A DNA stretch of 48,194 nt. Origin: Gammaproteobacteria bacterium. GTDB lineage: Bacteria; Pseudomonadota; Gammaproteobacteria; Xanthomonadales; Rhodanobacteraceae. Position 1 is the stretch's first letter. Each line of letters starts with the position of its first letter. The DNA lies in NCBI GenBank assembly GCA_021324095.1, contig JAJPJT010000065.1, forward strand, positions 1 through 48,194. The letters run 5' to 3'. The notes below the pieces were generated by a model, which saw only the letters and a program-made list of their open reading frames with translations, did no database searches and was not told the origin of the DNA. The position numbers and the translations under genes were made by a program. This document shows positions 18,011 through 26,619 of this stretch, piece after piece.

Positions 18011-19783
18011 ATGAGTGCGCCGCGCATGAAGTGCGCGTGCGCCTTCGCCGCGCTGGCGGCACTCGCCATTGCTCACAGCGCGTACGCGGACACATTGAAG
18101 GTCACGATCACCGGCGTCGACCAGGAACTTGCCGCCGCCGTGCGCGCGCAACTCACCGCGACCCAATACGCCAACCGCAATGACGTCAGCGAAACGCAGG
18201 CGCAAGTGTTTGCGCAAGATGCGAGCAGGCAGGCGACGACGGCGCTGCAGCCCTACGGGTACTACAACGCCACGGCCGAGGGCCGGCTCGAACATGTCGG
18301 CAACGCGTGGGAAATCCGGTTGAAAGTGGCGCCGGGTCCCGCGACCACGGTCGATGCATTGGATCTCGAGGTACCGGATGTCGCCATGAAACTGGGCCCC
18401 GTGCGCCACGCCGTCCGCACATTCCAGCCGCGTGTCGGCCAGCAGATGAATGATTCCGAATACGAAGCGTCCAAAGGCGCGATCGCCAATGCATTCCTCG
18501 AAACCGGCTGGCTGGATGCGAAGGCGACGGTCCATCGTGTGGACGTGACGCGCGCCGACAACCGCGCGGCGATCCACCTTCATTACACGGTCGGGGAACG
18601 CTACAAACTCGGCGCTGTCACTTTCGAAGGTTCACAGTTCAGTCCCGGTTTCCTGCAACGCTACGTGCCGTGGACGCCCGGTGCCTGGTACTCGCAATCG
18701 GATCTCCTGTCGCTGCAGCAGGCGCTCACTGACGCCGACTACTTTTCGATCGTGAATGTCCAGCCGGAAGCCACGGAAGCGAAAGGTCACGTCGTCCCAG
18801 TGAAAGTGGAAGTCGCGCCCGCCAAACGCACGGTGTATACCGCAGGCGTGTTCTACGGCACCGACACCGGCCCGGGCGTGCGCGGCGGCATCCGGCGGCG
18901 CTGGATCAACAACCTCGGCCATACCCTCGATACCCAGGCCGTGCTGGCGACGCGTCTCAAGACCTTGCAGGTCGTGTATGGCATTCCGCGGCCGGGGCAC
19001 GAACATGCGAGTTTCAATTTCGGCGTCGGCTATCGCGACGAAAACACCACGACGACGAAGTCGCGCATCTTTTCGGTCGCCGCGAATGCGGTCCGCGATT
19101 GGCACGGCTTCGTGCGCACGATCGGTCTGCACGCCCTGACCGGTACCTTCACCGTCGGCAACCAGGGCCGACAAAACGTGGGCATCCCCGGCATCGAGCA
19201 TGGCAAGACCACCCTGGTCTATCCCGAACTCGACTTGACGAAAAAGGTCGCGGACAACCCGCTGTTCGTCCGCAAGGGCTATTCGATCAACCTGGTCGCG
19301 CGCGCGGGTCCCGGCATCGACACGCGGTTCGCCCAGGCACTCGCGCATGCGGTCTGGATCCATGCGCTGGGGCCGAGCAACCGGCTGATCCTGAATGGCG
19401 ACGCCGGCATCACCACGGTCCAGGATTTCAGCAAGCTGCCGCCGCAATTGCGCTTCTTCGCGGGCGGCGAACTCTCCATGCGCGGCTACGGCTACCAGGC
19501 GGTCGGACCGCGCAACAGCTACGGCTTCGTGATCGGAGGCACGCGATTGCTGGTCGTGGGCGCCACCGTCGAACACTACTTCACCAGGGATTGGGGTATT
19601 GCGGCGTTCGTGGATTCCGGCGACGCGTTCGACGGCACCGATTTCCATGATCGCAACGACGCCGGCCTCGGCGTTCGCTGGCGCTCGCCGGTCGGACTCG
19701 TACGCGTCGATCTTGGCGTGCCGATCAACAATCCGTATCACCACGGCGTGCAACTGAACATAAGGATCGGGCCCGACTTGTGA
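18011..19783 (+). CDS. tamA: TamA, Omp85-family outer-membrane assembly factor
   Basis: A 590-residue outer-membrane protein that works with TamB to assemble autotransporters and other outer-membrane components. A signal peptide (cut after SAYA, residue 26) is followed by three POTRA-like domains (~27-270; for example 'YKLGAVTFEGSQFSPG' in the third). A C-terminal 16-strand beta-barrel carries the Omp85 motif 'MRGYGYQAVGPR' and ends in an aromatic/charged strand ('GVQLNIRIGPDL'). The start lies 22 bases after the composite repeat, so its promoter must be in or before that element. It overlaps tamB by four bases (GTGA). Confidence 0.93.
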   Translation: MSAPRMKCACAFAALAALAIAHSAYADTLKVTITGVDQELAAAVRAQLTATQYANRNDVSETQAQVFAQDASRQATTALQPYGYYNATAEGRLEHVGNAWEIRLKVAPGPATTVDALDLEVPDVAMKLGPVRHAVRTFQPRVGQQMNDSEYEASKGAIANAFLETGWLDAKATVHRVDVTRADNRAAIHLHYTVGERYKLGAVTFEGSQFSPGFLQRYVPWTPGAWYSQSDLLSLQQALTDADYFSIVNVQPEATEAKGHVVPVKVEVAPAKRTVYTAGVFYGTDTGPGVRGGIRRRWINNLGHTLDTQAVLATRLKTLQVVYGIPRPGHEHASFNFGVGYRDENTTTTKSRIFSVAANAVRDWHGFVRTIGLHALTGTFTVGNQGRQNVGIPGIEHGKTTLVYPELDLTKKVADNPLFVRKGYSINLVARAGPGIDTRFAQALAHAVWIHALGPSNRLILNGDAGITTVQDFSKLPPQLRFFAGGELSMRGYGYQAVGPRNSYGFVIGGTRLLVVGATVEHYFTRDWGIAAFVDSGDAFDGTDFHDRNDAGLGVRWRSPVGLVRVDLGVPINNPYHHGVQLNIRIGPDL

Positions 19784-22700
19784 TACGCGCGCGTAAATGG
19801 TTGCTTGGCGCCGGAATCACGATCGGTGTGCTGATCGTCGCGTGCGTGGCGCTGCTCGCGTGGCTCCTCTACACAACTTCGGGATTGCATTTCGCGCTGG
19901 ATCGCGGGGTCGCGATGATGCACGGACGGCTCGTCTATGCGAACGCAAGCGGCACCCTGGCGGGTACGACGACGATCGACGGCCTCCGATACCGTGAAAC
20001 AAGCGGCACGACCGTCCGGATCGAACACGCCAGCGTGGACTTGCGCCCGTGGGCGCTGTTGGGCCGTCGCCTGCACATCGCGCGTGCGCGGATCGACGGC
20101 ATCGACGTCGACATCGCGCCTCCGACGCAGCCCGCCCAATCGTCCAGCTTCTGGCTGAAACCACCACTGGCCATCGAACTCGATGACGCCTTGCTGACGC
20201 ACATCACCGTCGGCGAAGGCGGCAAGCAGGTTTTCGCCGCCGACAGCCTTGCGATCGCGGGCCAGTGGAGCAGCCAGCGCGTGGTGATCCGGCAACTGGC
20301 GCTGCGTGCGCCGGCAGGCACGGTCGAGCTCGAAGGCACGCTGGTAGTTGCGAAGGGATACGCGGGCCATGGCACCGCGAGATTCGATTGGACGCAGCAC
20401 GGCACGCGTTACACGGGCAACGTGACCTCCCGGTCCGACGGCAAGACGGCGCAGATCGCTGCAACATTTTCGTCGCCCCTGCGCGCCGACGCGGATGCGT
20501 CATTGAAACTGGACGCATCGCATGCGTGGACGTTGGCGCTGGACGCGCCGCCCTTCGACACACGCACATTGCCGATCGCCCTGCCCTCGTCGTTGAAGAC
20601 ACTGGCATTGAACCTCCATGGCACCGGCGACGCCCATGGCGGCAAGCTGGAAGGTCGTGTCGTCGCCAACGACGCCACGCTGTTGCTCGATCCCGCCGCA
20701 TTCCGATACGACGGCAAGACGCTCACGCTCGATCCGCTGCGGCTGCGATCGCCGCAATTCCCGGGCGTCGCGACCGTGACCGGCATCGTGCATCCCACTG
20801 CGACGCCCGTGGACTTCGCGCTGGATGCGAACTGGAAAGACGTGCAACTCCCAGCCGAACTGGTTCGCCGGACGCTCGCGACGCACGGTGAGGTCCACCT
20901 CGACGGAAGCACGGAACGTTACGCGATCAAGGGCATGCTCGCGATCGGGCCGCCCGGTCGCCTTTCGAACCTGCAGGTCGATCTCGCCGGCACGCCGCAA
21001 ACCATCGATCTGCATGCTTTGAAGCTCGTCCAGAAGAACGGAGGGGTGGATGCACGCGGCACGATCGGCCTCGAACCCCGCGTGTCGTGGAAGCTCGATG
21101 CCGTTGCCAAGCGCTTCGATCCAGGCGCGATCCTCGCAGGCTGGAACGGCGCGCTGGACTTCACGTTGGCTACGCAGGGTGCGCTGACGCCGCGAGGCCC
21201 GGAGGCTACGCTGAAGCTGGAGAAGACAGGCGGCACGCTGCGCGGACGCAACATCGCCGGCAGCAGGGCGGACCTGAAAATCGCGCCCGGCAACCTGCTG
21301 GAAGGATCGCTGCTGCTGGTCTCGGGCAAAAGCCGGGTCGAAGCGGTCGGCAAGAGTGGCAAGCAGACCGATGCGACGGTGACGCTGGACGTCGCGTCGC
21401 TCGGTGATTGGTTGCCGAGTGCATCCGGCGCGCTGCAAGGCCGATTCACCGTCAAGGGCGACTGGCCGAAGCTGGCGATTGCGGGAGGGCTCCAAGGCAA
21501 TCACCTGGGCGAAGGCGGGCGCAGCATCGATGCGCTGGAACTCGCCGCATCGATTCCGGACATCGCGCAACCCGGCGGCAATCTCGACCTCGCGCTGCAC
21601 GGCGTGCACGCGTCGGGACTCGATTTCGACAGCGTGCAGGTGCAGGGCAACGGCAACGCGGCATCGCATCATGTGCATTTGAACGCGCGCGGCAAACAGC
21701 TCAGCGTGTCGCTGGCAATCGCTGGGAATTTCCAGCCCAGGACGAAGCGTTGGACCGGCACCTTGAGCGGCCTCGAACTCGCGCTGCAAGGCATGCCGGT
21801 CTGGCGCCAACAACAGGCGAGCGACGTTTCCTGGCAACGCGGCGCGCTGGCGCTGTCGCAACTCTGCCTTTCTGCCGGAACTCCGCGCCTTTGCCTTTCG
21901 GCGAATCGCAGCGCACAAGGCGCGATCACCGCGAAATATTCACTGCAACACCTGCCGCTGCAAATGCTGGCGACACTCGCCGGCGGCGCCAGCCCCTTCG
22001 AGGCGAGCGGCGAACTTTCCGGCGAGGGCCAGATGGCGTTGGCTGCCGGCGGTGTAATGACGGGTCATGCCGAACTCGTGGCCAGCGCAGGCCGCATCGC
22101 GTACGCGGCCAATCCCGCCACGCCGCTGCTCGCGTGGTCCAGCCTCGCCGTCAACGCGGACGCATCGGGGCAGAACCAGCACCTCCGCCTGCGCGGTGCA
22201 CTGGGCAACGGCGGACATATCAATGGCGATGTCACCATCAGTGGCGCGCAGCATGCACTGGCGGGCAGTATCGATGCGGACCTGCGCAGCCTCGCCTCGC
22301 TCGAAGCACTATCGCCCGAAATCGCCAATGTGCGCGGCACGCTGGCCGGCAAGCTCGACCTTTCCGGAACATTGGCGGCACCCCGTTTCCAGGGCCGGAT
22401 CGAAACCCGGAACTTCGCCGCGGAAATCCCGCGGGCCGGCCTCAAGCTGCACGATGGCAGCTTCGCGATCGCGGGCGACGCCTCGGGCCGCCTCGCCATC
22501 ACCGGCCAGATCACGTCCGGCAAGGGCATCCTGCACGTCGATGGCCGCACCGGCTTTGCGGCCAACGCGCCGCTGAGCCTCAGCCTCAAGGGCAACGACG
22601 TGCTGGTCGCGGACATCCCGGCGGCGCACGTCATCGCTTCGCCCGACCTGCACATTGCGCGCGCGAACGGCGTGTTCGCGGTGACGGGCAGCGTCACGAT

Positions 22701-23517
22701 CCCGAGCGCGAAAGTCGTGATCGAAAAGTTGCCGGGGCAGGGACCGGTGCACGCCTCGCCCGACGTGGTGATCGTCGACGAGCCCGAACAGGCGCGCGCG
22801 GCGCCGCTTGCGATGAGCGCCGACATCCAGGTGAAGCTCGGCAACGACGTCAAGATCACGGGCTACGGATTCGACGGCAAGGTGCACGGACAGCTCGCCG
22901 TGCAGGTGCGCCCCGGGCAGGTCGCTACCGGACGCGGCGAGATCGGCGTCACCGGCAAATACCAGGCCTACGGACAGGACCTCGCCATCGAGAACGGGCG
23001 CGTGCTGTTCGCCGGCACGCGACTCGACAATCCTGGCCTCGACATCCGCGCCGTCCGCAAGATCCGCAGCGCGGATGTCACCGCGGGCCTGAACATCCGC
23101 GGCACCGCGCAGCAGCCCATCCTCACCGTGTTCTCCGACCCGGCGATGGAGCAGACCCAGGCACTCTCGTATCTCGTCACCGGACGTCCGCTGGACCAGT
23201 TGAGGAGCGGCGAGAGCAGCACGCTCGACACTGCCGCGCAGGCGCTGGGCGGATTGGCCGGGAACCGGCTGGGCAAGGCGATCGGCTCGCGGATCGGCAT
23301 CGAGGCCGGCGTGTCCAGCAGTGAGGCTCTGGGCGGTTCCGCATTCACGGCGGGCAAATATCTTTCGCCGCGGCTGTTCATCAGCTACGGCGTCGGCTTG
23401 TTCACGCCGGGCCAGGTCATCACGCTGCGCTACACGCTCAATCGGTTCCTGCAGTTCGAAGCGGAAAACGCGACGACCGGCAACCGCGCGAGCCTCAATT
23501 ACCGGATCGAGAAGTAG
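19780..23517 (+). CDS. tamB: TamB, translocation and assembly module inner-membrane protein
   Basis: A 1245-residue AsmA-superfamily protein anchored by an N-terminal TM helix (residues ~7-31), with a very long beta-rich periplasmic part of repeating short strands (beta-taco/groove). It ends in the DUF490/TamB C-terminal domain: 'ILTVFSDPAMEQTQALSYLV' and 'FISYGVGLFTPGQVITLRYT' are typical. The length agrees with E. coli TamB (1259). It starts with GTG overlapping the tamA stop, which implies coupled translation. TamB-type proteins are also linked to phospholipid transport to the outer membrane. Confidence 0.95.
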   Translation: MIRARKWLLGAGITIGVLIVACVALLAWLLYTTSGLHFALDRGVAMMHGRLVYANASGTLAGTTTIDGLRYRETSGTTVRIEHASVDLRPWALLGRRLHIARARIDGIDVDIAPPTQPAQSSSFWLKPPLAIELDDALLTHITVGEGGKQVFAADSLAIAGQWSSQRVVIRQLALRAPAGTVELEGTLVVAKGYAGHGTARFDWTQHGTRYTGNVTSRSDGKTAQIAATFSSPLRADADASLKLDASHAWTLALDAPPFDTRTLPIALPSSLKTLALNLHGTGDAHGGKLEGRVVANDATLLLDPAAFRYDGKTLTLDPLRLRSPQFPGVATVTGIVHPTATPVDFALDANWKDVQLPAELVRRTLATHGEVHLDGSTERYAIKGMLAIGPPGRLSNLQVDLAGTPQTIDLHALKLVQKNGGVDARGTIGLEPRVSWKLDAVAKRFDPGAILAGWNGALDFTLATQGALTPRGPEATLKLEKTGGTLRGRNIAGSRADLKIAPGNLLEGSLLLVSGKSRVEAVGKSGKQTDATVTLDVASLGDWLPSASGALQGRFTVKGDWPKLAIAGGLQGNHLGEGGRSIDALELAASIPDIAQPGGNLDLALHGVHASGLDFDSVQVQGNGNAASHHVHLNARGKQLSVSLAIAGNFQPRTKRWTGTLSGLELALQGMPVWRQQQASDVSWQRGALALSQLCLSAGTPRLCLSANRSAQGAITAKYSLQHLPLQMLATLAGGASPFEASGELSGEGQMALAAGGVMTGHAELVASAGRIAYAANPATPLLAWSSLAVNADASGQNQHLRLRGALGNGGHINGDVTISGAQHALAGSIDADLRSLASLEALSPEIANVRGTLAGKLDLSGTLAAPRFQGRIETRNFAAEIPRAGLKLHDGSFAIAGDASGRLAITGQITSGKGILHVDGRTGFAANAPLSLSLKGNDVLVADIPAAHVIASPDLHIARANGVFAVTGSVTIPSAKVVIEKLPGQGPVHASPDVVIVDEPEQARAAPLAMSADIQVKLGNDVKITGYGFDGKVHGQLAVQVRPGQVATGRGEIGVTGKYQAYGQDLAIENGRVLFAGTRLDNPGLDIRAVRKIRSADVTAGLNIRGTAQQPILTVFSDPAMEQTQALSYLVTGRPLDQLRSGESSTLDTAAQALGGLAGNRLGKAIGSRIGIEAGVSSSEALGGSAFTAGKYLSPRLFISYGVGLFTPGQVITLRYTLNRFLQFEAENATTGNRASLNYRIEK

Positions 23518-23565
23518 CCGTGTGGCACGCCGCCCTGCGCACTGGCAAGGCGCGCTTGCGATCGA

Positions 23566-23580
23566 TAAAGTGCCACTTTA
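23566..23580. promoter_or_regulatory. Perfect palindrome, likely antitoxin operator
   Basis: TAAAGTG-C-CACTTTA is a perfect 7+1+7 dyad ending 10 bases before the antitoxin ATG. Phd/YefM antitoxins and their toxin complexes bind such short palindromes over their own promoter, so autorepression is likely. The following AGTATCACT may hold the ribosome-binding region. Confidence 0.65.
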
Positions 23581-23590
23581 GTATCACTCG

Positions 23591-23848
23591 ATGCGCACCG
23601 AACTTGTCACGACCCTGAAACGCCAGGCCACCGAACTGCTCGCGGACATCGAGCGCGACCGCGAGCCGATCCTGATTACCCAGCACGGGCTTCCCAGCGC
23701 CTATCTGGTGGACGTGGAAAGCTACGACGCCATGCAGCAGCGCATGGCGTTGCTTGAAGGCATCGCGCGCGGCGAACGGGCTGTGGCCGAAAGCCGCAGC
23801 GTGACGCATGCACAGGCGAGAAAGCGCATGGCCCGATGGCTGAAATAA
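23591..23848 (+). CDS. Antitoxin, Phd/YefM family
   Basis: An 85-residue antitoxin. The N-terminal DNA-binding fold has 'LVTTLKRQATELLADIERD' and 'EPILITQHGLPSAYLVDVESY', as in Phd/YefM. A basic, helical C-terminal half (residues ~50-85) would wrap the toxin. The ATG follows a perfect operator palindrome. The reading frame overlaps the toxin gene by 13 bases, the usual arrangement for such pairs. Confidence 0.9.
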   Translation: MRTELVTTLKRQATELLADIERDREPILITQHGLPSAYLVDVESYDAMQQRMALLEGIARGERAVAESRSVTHAQARKRMARWLK

Positions 23849-24150
23849 TCTGGTCGGAACCGGCGCTCGCGGACCTCGACGCAATCGCCGATTACATCGC
23901 ACTGGGCAATCGTTCTGCCGCCATGGCACTGGTGCAGCGCGTATTTGGGCACGTGGAGCAACTCGCGGTATATCCCGAGAGCGGCAGCAGGCAGCCGGAA
24001 CTCAAGCGGTCGCGTTATCGTCAGGTCGTCGAACCGCCTTGCCGTGTGTTTTACGCCTTCGACGGCTCTCGCGTATTCATCCTGCACGTCATGCGCTCGG
24101 AGCGGCGGCTGCGCCCGCGGGCATTGCGGACCCGCACACCGAGAGGCTGA
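23836..24150 (+). CDS. Toxin, RelE/ParE superfamily
   Basis: A 104-residue toxin of the RelE/ParE fold: 'IIWSEPALADLDAIADYIA' (helices 1-2), 'LAVYPESGSRQPELKRSRYRQV' spread over the beta-turn region, and a C-terminal strand 'CRVFYAFDGSRVFILHVMRSERRLRP'. The sequence of the helical hairpin is nearer ParE (gyrase-targeting) than RelE (mRNA-cutting), but the target cannot be decided by eye. The Arg-rich tail is slightly long. It is co-transcribed with the upstream antitoxin and shows no damage. Confidence 0.9.
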   Translation: MAEIIWSEPALADLDAIADYIALGNRSAAMALVQRVFGHVEQLAVYPESGSRQPELKRSRYRQVVEPPCRVFYAFDGSRVFILHVMRSERRLRPRALRTRTPRG

Positions 24151-24256
24151 AGCATGCCTCATGCGCGCTGCTAGAGTGCGCGTTGATTTGCCACAGCGTG
24201 ACGAAATCCGCATGGACCTGCCCCGCCCAATTCCCATTTCTGCCGGGGACGCCAGC

Positions 24257-25045
24257 ATGAGCGAGCCACCCAGGCAACCGGGCGTGTGGAGCGGACTCGG
24301 CACGGTCGTGCTGTACTTTCTGCTGCAGTTCGGCTTGAGCATCCTCGTCGGCGCGCTGATCGGCTTCGCGTTGGCGGTCAAGATCGGCGTCGCGGCGGGC
24401 CTGCGCCACGCAAGGCCGGATACGACGGCGATCAAACACCTGATGCAGGCCAGCCCGGACATCCGGCTCATCGTGGCGGTGGCCACGATCGCCGCAGCGG
24501 CTGCCGTAATGACTGCCATCGTGCGCAGGACATGGCCGGCACAGTGGTCACGTGCCGATCTTCCGGGTTTCGGCCTGGTCCAGCCACTGCACAAGGGCTT
24601 TTACATTCTCGCCGTGCTGTTGGGAGTGCTCCTGCTGTTACTGGGAGGGCTGCTCACGCATTTGCTTGCCGGCAGTCATCAGGTGCATCAGGACGTCGCG
24701 CTGATGGCCGGCAAGGTGCCGCTGGACCTGCGCATCCTGCTCGCCTTGCTGGTGGTATGCGTCGCGCCGTTCGTCGAGGAACTGGTGTTCCGAGGCGTAT
24801 TGCTTTCCGGCCTGGCCAGCCGTATGCACGTCGGCTGGGCGATCGTCGTGACGGCGATCATCTTCGGCTGCGCGCACCTGCCCGACTTCAAGTTTATGTG
24901 GTACCCGGTGCCGGCCCTGGTCCTCCTGGGGCTCGTGCTGGGCTGGCTGCGCGTCCGCACACGCTCGCTGTGGCCATCCATCACGCTGCACGCCACCAAT
25001 AATTTCGTCGCGGTCATCGGCTGGTTCCTGATCACCCACCACTGA
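24257..25045 (+). CDS. CPBP-family intramembrane glutamic endopeptidase
   Basis: A 262-residue, multi-helix membrane protein of the CPBP (CAAX protease/Abi) family. Motif 1 is 'EELVFRG' (EExxxR), motif 2 is 'FGCAHL' and motif 3 is 'HATNN'; together these form the active site of Rce1-like proteases. The ATG at 24257 after GGGGAC was chosen; ATG 24212 would add 15 residues. In other bacteria CPBP proteins act in bacteriocin self-immunity, signalling or phage defence. It sits between two toxin-antitoxin pairs, and a truncated copy of its 3' part occurs at 25846. Confidence 0.9.
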   Translation: MSEPPRQPGVWSGLGTVVLYFLLQFGLSILVGALIGFALAVKIGVAAGLRHARPDTTAIKHLMQASPDIRLIVAVATIAAAAAVMTAIVRRTWPAQWSRADLPGFGLVQPLHKGFYILAVLLGVLLLLLGGLLTHLLAGSHQVHQDVALMAGKVPLDLRILLALLVVCVAPFVEELVFRGVLLSGLASRMHVGWAIVVTAIIFGCAHLPDFKFMWYPVPALVLLGLVLGWLRVRTRSLWPSITLHATNNFVAVIGWFLITHH

Positions 25046-25085
25046 ACACAAGCCGGGCGGCGGCCCGCCACGCGCTTGCAACGAG

Positions 25086-25520
25086 TCAAGCCCCGAGCAG
25101 TTCCAGGAATGCCGCAGCCGTCAGGATGCGGACACCCTGCCATGGATGCATCGCAAGCAGGTCGGCATCACTGCTGACCAGCACATCGGCATGGCAACCG
25201 CGGACCAGAGCGAGAAATTTGTTGTCCTGCGGATCACGGCACGGCGGTTCCACCATAGATTCATCAGAGGCCGAAACATCGAACAGGCGCGAATTTGCGC
25301 GCATCACCGCGAGGAATCCCCGCCGGATATCCGGCGCCTGATAGCGATCGAACTTGCGGCGCGTAATCACCCGTTCCAGCTCGCGCAGCGTCGCGGGCGA
25401 GGCGCAGAGCTGTGTCGATGCGAGCGCCAGCTCCAGCGCCCGATGCGGCACCGACCCCACTTGGAGCATGGCGCCCACCAGCGTGCTCGTGTCGAACACG
25501 ACCCGCGCAACGCGGTTCAC
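25086..25520 (-). CDS. PIN-domain toxin (COG1569-like)
   Basis: A 144-residue PIN-domain ribonuclease-type toxin. The acidic residues of the fold are placed as expected: Asp in 'VVFDTSTLVGAML', Glu in 'LRELERV', Asp in 'CRDPQDNKFLAL' and Asp in 'VSSDADLLAM'. PIN toxins cut tRNA or rRNA when freed from their antitoxin. It begins with GTG overlapping the antitoxin stop by four bases. The GTG start and tight coupling fit low, co-ordinated translation. Confidence 0.88.
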   Translation of the reverse strand: MNRVARVVFDTSTLVGAMLQVGSVPHRALELALASTQLCASPATLRELERVITRRKFDRYQAPDIRRGFLAVMRANSRLFDVSASDESMVEPPCRDPQDNKFLALVRGCHADVLVSSDADLLAMHPWQGVRILTAAAFLELLGA

Positions 25521-25792
25521 CGGGCTTCACGCACAAGCTCGTTGATCTGCTCTTGCGTCAGCTTGTTCGCCGCAGGCTTTGCATGTTTGCGCGCCTGCAC
25601 GCTCCAAGCTTCGAACTCGGCCACGGCCTTGCTGCGCTGGTTGCGCGCGTCAAGCACTTCGCGCATGTCCTGCGGCGATACCACGAACGCGACCGGCCGG
25701 CCACGGCGGGTGACGGTCACCGGCTCGCGTTGTGCGGCATCCAGCAGTTCACCGAAGCGGTTCTGGGCTTCTACCGAGGTCAGTGTTCTCAC
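25517..25792 (-). CDS. Antitoxin of the PIN toxin, Phd/YefM family
   Basis: A 91-residue antitoxin with the Phd/YefM N-terminus ('LTSVEAQNRFGELLDAAQRE', 'PVTVTRRGRPVAFVVSP') and a helical C-terminal tail ('LTQEQINELVREAR') for toxin binding. The start is GTG. A -10-like TATAAT lies 26 bases upstream. Pairing a Phd-type antitoxin with a PIN toxin is common. The whole pair faces against the neighbouring CPBP gene. Confidence 0.88.
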   Translation of the reverse strand: MRTLTSVEAQNRFGELLDAAQREPVTVTRRGRPVAFVVSPQDMREVLDARNQRSKAVAEFEAWSVQARKHAKPAANKLTQEQINELVREAR

Positions 25793-25817
25793 GGCGTCAC
25801 CTGTGGCTGATACACCT

Positions 25818-25823
25818 ATTATA
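25818..25823 (-). promoter_or_regulatory. -10 element candidate of the PIN toxin-antitoxin pair
   Basis: A perfect TATAAT on the minus strand, 26 bases before the antitoxin GTG, in locally AT-richer DNA (GGCTATAATAGGTG). No convincing -35 is seen at 16-18 bases. It abuts the CPBP remnant. Confidence 0.4.
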
Positions 25824-25845
25824 GCCAGTTTCGCGAACTCGCAGC

Positions 25846-26046
25846 GTGGCCAGCCTGGCGATTTTCAGATATGCGCATCTGCCGGATTCCAGGTTCGCGT
25901 GGTGTCCCGTGCCCGCTCTGATCCTGCTGGGCATCGTGCTCCGATGGCTGCACGTGCGCACGCGCTCGCTGTCGCCGTCGATCACGCTGCACGCCACCAA
26001 CAATTTCGTGGCGGTGCTGGCCTGGTTCCTGGTATCGCACCGTTGA
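25846..26046 (+). pseudogene. Truncated 3' copy of the CPBP protease gene
   Basis: This 66-codon open stretch matches the last ~60 residues of the CPBP gene at 24257. 'AHLPDSRFAWCPVPALILLG' corresponds to 'AHLPDFKFMWYPVPALVLLG', and 'SITLHATNNFVAV' is shared. Motif 1 (EExxxR) and the N-terminal helices are missing. The divergence (roughly a quarter of residues) says the duplication is old. The start of similarity lies next to the PIN antitoxin promoter, so the toxin-antitoxin pair appears to occupy the place of the lost 5' part. Confidence 0.85.
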
Positions 26047-26129
26047 TGCGCGATACCAGTTGAGCCGCGCAGGTTGGAATGAGCCCGAGCTCCCTCGGGT
26101 GAACCTCAGCGACGGACAGCAACCGTGAC

Positions 26130-26164
26130 GTTGGGGTTCGCTAAAGACGTTCAGCCCACCCTAC
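26130..26164. repeat. Degenerate palindromic repeat (GTAGGGTGGG type)
   Basis: GTTGGGGTTCGC...GCCCACCCTAC is a degenerate inverted repeat resembling a dispersed proteobacterial repeat with TTGGG/CCCAA arms. It marks the edge between the CPBP remnant and the hydrolase remnant. Confidence 0.4.
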
Positions 26165-26181
26165 GGCACGGGAAGTACCAC

Positions 26182-26550
26182 TTACGCACGCCCGGTGCCG
26201 TCCGCACCGGCGTTGGCGCGCAACATCGAACTCAGCGGCGACAGTATTTGTCGAGGAATGGAGCGAAAAACGCCCAACCGCGCGTTGGATGAAGAGGATT
26301 GGAATTTGTAGGGACCTGCATCAGCGCTCAAGCCTTGTGTGAAAAGCGGAGCAAGTCGCGCGAACGCCTCGTTGTTGAGGAGACCCGGAGCGCTGCCATG
26401 GTTGTACAGCACTGTCCGGAACGGTCCAGGGCCACGTGGTTTATAAAGCAAACCATGTAGCGTCTTGTCACCCGATGGAAACGAAACGACTTCAGGTGCG
26501 GTTGCATGCAGAGCGGGCGTCACCAATGAAAGCATCGCTACGCTCGCCAC
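26182..26550 (-). pseudogene. Remnant of a dienelactone-hydrolase-like gene
   Basis: The first ~75 codons read like the N-terminus of an exported alpha/beta hydrolase: a signal-like stretch, then 'VVSFPSGDKTLHGLLYKP' and 'PFRTVLYNHGSAPGLLNNE'. After 'APLFTQ' the next family segment (in relatives, '...RGWVFFAPYRRG') is missing, and 'GLSADAGPY' follows directly, so there is an internal deletion. The remainder has no similarity and lacks the Ser-Asp-His region. No good start codon with a ribosome-binding site is seen. I judge it a decaying fragment. Confidence 0.7.
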
Positions 26551-26619
26551 GAAAACGCCGGCTGCCCTCTCACCGTATGCTCCTTCCGCCAGATCATCGC
26601 GGCTCTTCGGGATAATGGG

